Shown here: piece after piece, positions 5,825 through 5,842 of the stretch
Position numbering within the stretch: position 1 is the first letter of the stretch
Layout: each line of letters opens with the position of its first letter
Source: Anaerolineales bacterium UBA1136
Lineage (GTDB): Bacteria; Chloroflexota; Anaerolineae; Anaerolineales; UBA11657
Assembly (NCBI GenBank): GCA_002311455.1
Contig: DCAJ01000033.1
Coordinates: forward strand, 5,963 to 11,804
Direction: 5' to 3'
Length of the DNA: 5,842 nucleotides
The notes under the pieces: model-generated
Databases searched by the model: none
What the model was told of the DNA's origin: nothing
What the model saw: the letters and a program-made list of their open reading frames with translations, nothing else
Translations under genes and position numbers: made by a program

Positions 5825-5842
5825 CGCGCCGACTAAAACCTC

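Overview
The window is a compact bacterial chromosome segment with six confident genes, plus the first codons of a probable seventh at the left edge. Base composition is moderately AT-rich. I see no mobile element, CRISPR array, tRNA or rRNA. The best guess for the source is a Chloroflexota lineage, perhaps Dehalococcoidia or SAR202-like. This is an inference from three things: a potassium-type membrane pyrophosphatase, a low-complexity TPR protein carrying PDW motifs beside ndk, and a MocA-like nucleotidyltransferase. Nothing in the sequence proves the assignment.

Layout. Positions 1-71 (minus strand) hold the start of a lysine-rich protein that runs off the left edge. Positions 72-468 contain no supported gene but look regulatory: two sigma70-like promoters point away from each other, minus at 241-270 and plus at 301-329. 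Each has a long leader, and the minus leader contains an 8-bp inverted repeat. On the plus strand come hppA (469-2748), a TPR protein (2865-3554) and ndk (3585-4037). An AT-rich gap of 60 bases with no clear terminator separates these from a minus-strand group that is read toward them: a MocA-like nucleotidyltransferase (5192 to at least 5824, probably continuing past the right edge), thpR (4552-5136) and rsfS (4098-4454).

How the genes fit together. The plus-strand genes join pyrophosphate-driven ion pumping (HppA) to nucleoside triphosphate balancing (Ndk), with a TPR adaptor of unknown role between them. TPR and ndk are 30 bases apart and probably cotranscribed. The minus-strand group combines a molybdenum-cofactor-type nucleotidyltransferase, an RNA 2',3'-cyclic phosphodiesterase and a ribosome silencing factor. 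These look like housekeeping genes sharing a strand, not one pathway. I found no convincing new multi-gene system. The points most worth checking are the ion specificity of the pump, the unresolved N-terminus of the nucleotidyltransferase, the disordered TPR protein, and the leader structures.
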